Positions 33,315 through 34,590 of a DNA stretch of 34,590 nucleotides are shown here, piece by piece. The translations under genes were made by a program, and so were the position numbers. The notes under the pieces are model-generated. The model did no database searches and was not told where the DNA came from. It worked only from the letters and a program-made list of their open reading frames with translations. This DNA comes from Acetatifactor sp. (GTDB lineage Bacteria; Bacillota; Clostridia; Lachnospirales; Lachnospiraceae): contig JAKSRX010000012.1 of the NCBI GenBank assembly GCA_024403365.1, forward strand, positions 1-34,590, in the 5' to 3' direction. Numbering within the stretch: position 1 is the first letter of the stretch; each line of letters begins with the position of its first letter.

Positions 33315-34590
33315 ATAGAATCGATAGAAACTGGTCACGTGAACTGCGGAAACGTTTTCCTGCCGTAGTGAAAAGTATCGGAAGTCTGAGAGGACAGAAC
33401 GCAGAGGATGGCGGCACAAAAGCAGTGTCCGCAGAGCCTGCAAGCATTGTTCCTTCGGAGGTCGCATTGATCAAGTGTCCCAAGTGCGGCCGAATGGTAG
33501 ATAAGAAGCGCGTGGCAAAGAGAAGATATATCTGTTACGAATGTGAAGGATATTTTCGAGTAAAGACAAGCAACCGTATCCGTATGGTTGCTGACCCCGG
33601 TACCTTCGAGGAGTGGTTTACCGATATGAAGGTAAGCAACCCTTTGAATTACGAGGGATATGAAGCGAAGCTTGCGGAGGCAAGAGAGAAGACCGGTCTG
33701 CAGGAAGGTGTGACCGTAGGTAAATGTAAGGTCTTCGGCGCAGACATCGTATTGGGTATCTGTGATTCCAGATTCCTGATGGCCAGCATGGGTCAGGTCT
33801 ACGGCGAGAAGATCACCAGAGCCATCGAGCGTGCTACGAAGGAGCGCCTGCCCGTATTTCTGTTCTGCTGTTCCGGCGGAGCTCGTATGCAGGAAGGTAT
33901 CGTGTCCCTGATGCAGATGGCGAAGACCAGCAGTGCCATCAAAAAGCACGGAGAAGCAGGCCTTCTGTACTGTACCATTCTCACAGATCCCACCACAGGC
34001 GGTGTCACTGCCAGCTTTGCAATGTTGGGTGATGTGATTATGGCAGAGCCCGGTGCACTGATCGGTTTTGCAGGCCCCAGAGTCATCAAGCAGACCATCG
34101 GTCAGAAATTGCCGGAAGGATTCCAGACTGCGGAATTCCTGTTGGAGCGTGGTTTCATCGACGGCATCGTCCTTCGTAAAAACTTAAAGAAGACTATTTT
34201 CTTCCTGGTGAATACCCATAACTGCGGGGGTAAGAATACCTGGTCCGATTTCAAGGAAATGGATTTCCATTTCGAACTCAGCGAGATCTTAAAGGAGCAG
34301 ACTTATCTGCAGAGACCCAAGAGTGCCTGGGACAAGGTTCGGGAAGTCAGACAGGCAGGACGTCCTTCCGCATTGGATTATATGGGATATATTTTCGATC
34401 ATTTTGTAGAGTCTCACGGCGACAGACTGTTTGCGGATGATGCGGCAGTGGTAGGCGGTGTGGCTTTCTTAGACGGTCAGCCTGTAACGGTCATTGCCGA
34501 CGTGAAGGGCAAGAGCATGGAGGAGTGCATCAAGCGCAACTTCGGTATGCCTCTTCCGGCAGGCTATCGTACGGCTCTTCGTCCCATGAA
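33311..34590 (+). CDS. accDA: fused acetyl-CoA carboxylase carboxyltransferase (AccD-AccA), 5' part
   Basis: One open frame runs 426 codons to the window edge with no stop. Residues about 1-310 are the beta subunit (AccD). A zinc ribbon is formed by CPKCGR and CYECEG, followed by [12 protein letters not shown] and [16 protein letters not shown], the carboxybiotin and acetyl-CoA site. From about residue 318 the alpha subunit (AccA) begins: [16 protein letters not shown], then [20 protein letters not shown] and [14 protein letters not shown]. The two are normally separate genes. The enzyme transfers carboxyl from biotin to acetyl-CoA to make malonyl-CoA for FabD. accB and accC are not found before it and may follow. 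The AccA part is cut by the window end. Confidence 0.95.
   Translation, partial: MNRIDRNWSRELRKRFPAVVKSIGSLRGQNAEDGGTKAVSAEPASIVPSEVALIKCPKCGRMVDKKRVAKRRYICYECEGYFRVKTSNRIRMVADPGTFEEWFTDMKVSNPLNYEGYEAKLAEAREKTGLQEGVTVGKCKVFGADIVLGICDSRFLMASMGQVYGEKITRAIERATKERLPVFLFCCSGGARMQEGIVSLMQMAKTSSAIKKHGEAGLLYCTILTDPTTGGVTASFAMLGDVIMAEPGALIGFAGPRVIKQTIGQKLPEGFQTAEFLLERGFIDGIVLRKNLKKTIFFLVNTHNCGGKNTWSDFKEMDFHFELSEILKEQTYLQRPKSAWDKVREVRQAGRPSALDYMGYIFDHFVESHGDRLFADDAAVVGGVAFLDGQPVTVIADVKGKSMEECIKRNFGMPLPAGYRTALRPM

Overview
The window looks like a chromosomal segment of an anaerobic, butyrate-forming member of the Clostridia, most likely Lachnospiraceae. This is inferred from gene content and style: a bcd-etfB-etfA block, AGGAGG-type ribosome binding sites, moderate GC, a FabK-type fatty-acid cluster with a fused AccD-AccA, an FMN-riboswitch-controlled ECF riboflavin transporter, and a GGDEF sensor. 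No tRNA, rRNA, CRISPR array, insertion sequence or phage gene was seen. Almost all the DNA is coding, with short intergenic gaps holding readable promoters and hairpin terminators.

Layout. 1-2793: 3' end of butyryl-CoA dehydrogenase, etfB, etfA, terminator. 2828-5312: promoter, YbaK-type deacylase, YkgJ-type Cys-cluster protein, DacF-like D,D-carboxypeptidase, and a terminator shared with the next, convergent unit. 5314-7434 (minus): GH51 arabinofuranosidase and a MarR regulator in one operon, with a strong promoter and a palindrome at the expected transcription start. 7457-12500: small membrane protein, MoxR ATPase, DUF58 protein and membrane transglutaminase. 12510-14003: DegV-like protein (minus) and TetR-like regulator (plus) with interleaved divergent promoters. 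14007-15114: FMN riboswitch, its terminator and RibU. 15134-16526 (minus): MFS transporter. 16565-21025: glycerophosphodiester phosphodiesterase, membrane diguanylate cyclase and a beta-helix lipoprotein. 21084-22500: a divergent adenylosuccinate synthetase behind a promoter and palindrome. 22592-26006: MacA/MacB-like export cassette. 26049-28650: a 37-codon VOC-domain fragment and an ABC exporter fused to a GNAT acetyltransferase. 28665-34590: four FabT-like operators, then acpP-fabK-fabD-fabG-fabF-fabZ-accDA, the last running off the window.

How the genes work together. The first block reduces crotonyl-CoA to butyryl-CoA with a dedicated electron-transferring flavoprotein. The last block is type II fatty-acid synthesis: AccDA makes malonyl-CoA (with AccB and AccC from elsewhere), FabD loads ACP, FabF condenses, and FabG, FabZ and FabK carry out reduction, dehydration and reduction. 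The tight overlaps (fabD/fabG, fabG/fabF, and the mini-ORF before accDA) suggest translational coupling.

The most notable items are the ABC-GNAT fusion with a truncated VOC ORF in front of it, the four-site operator cluster before acpP, the MarR-type palindrome before the arabinofuranosidase, the divergent PurA with its own palindromic leader, and the interleaved degV/tetR promoters. I found no clear evidence of a wholly new defence or mobile system.
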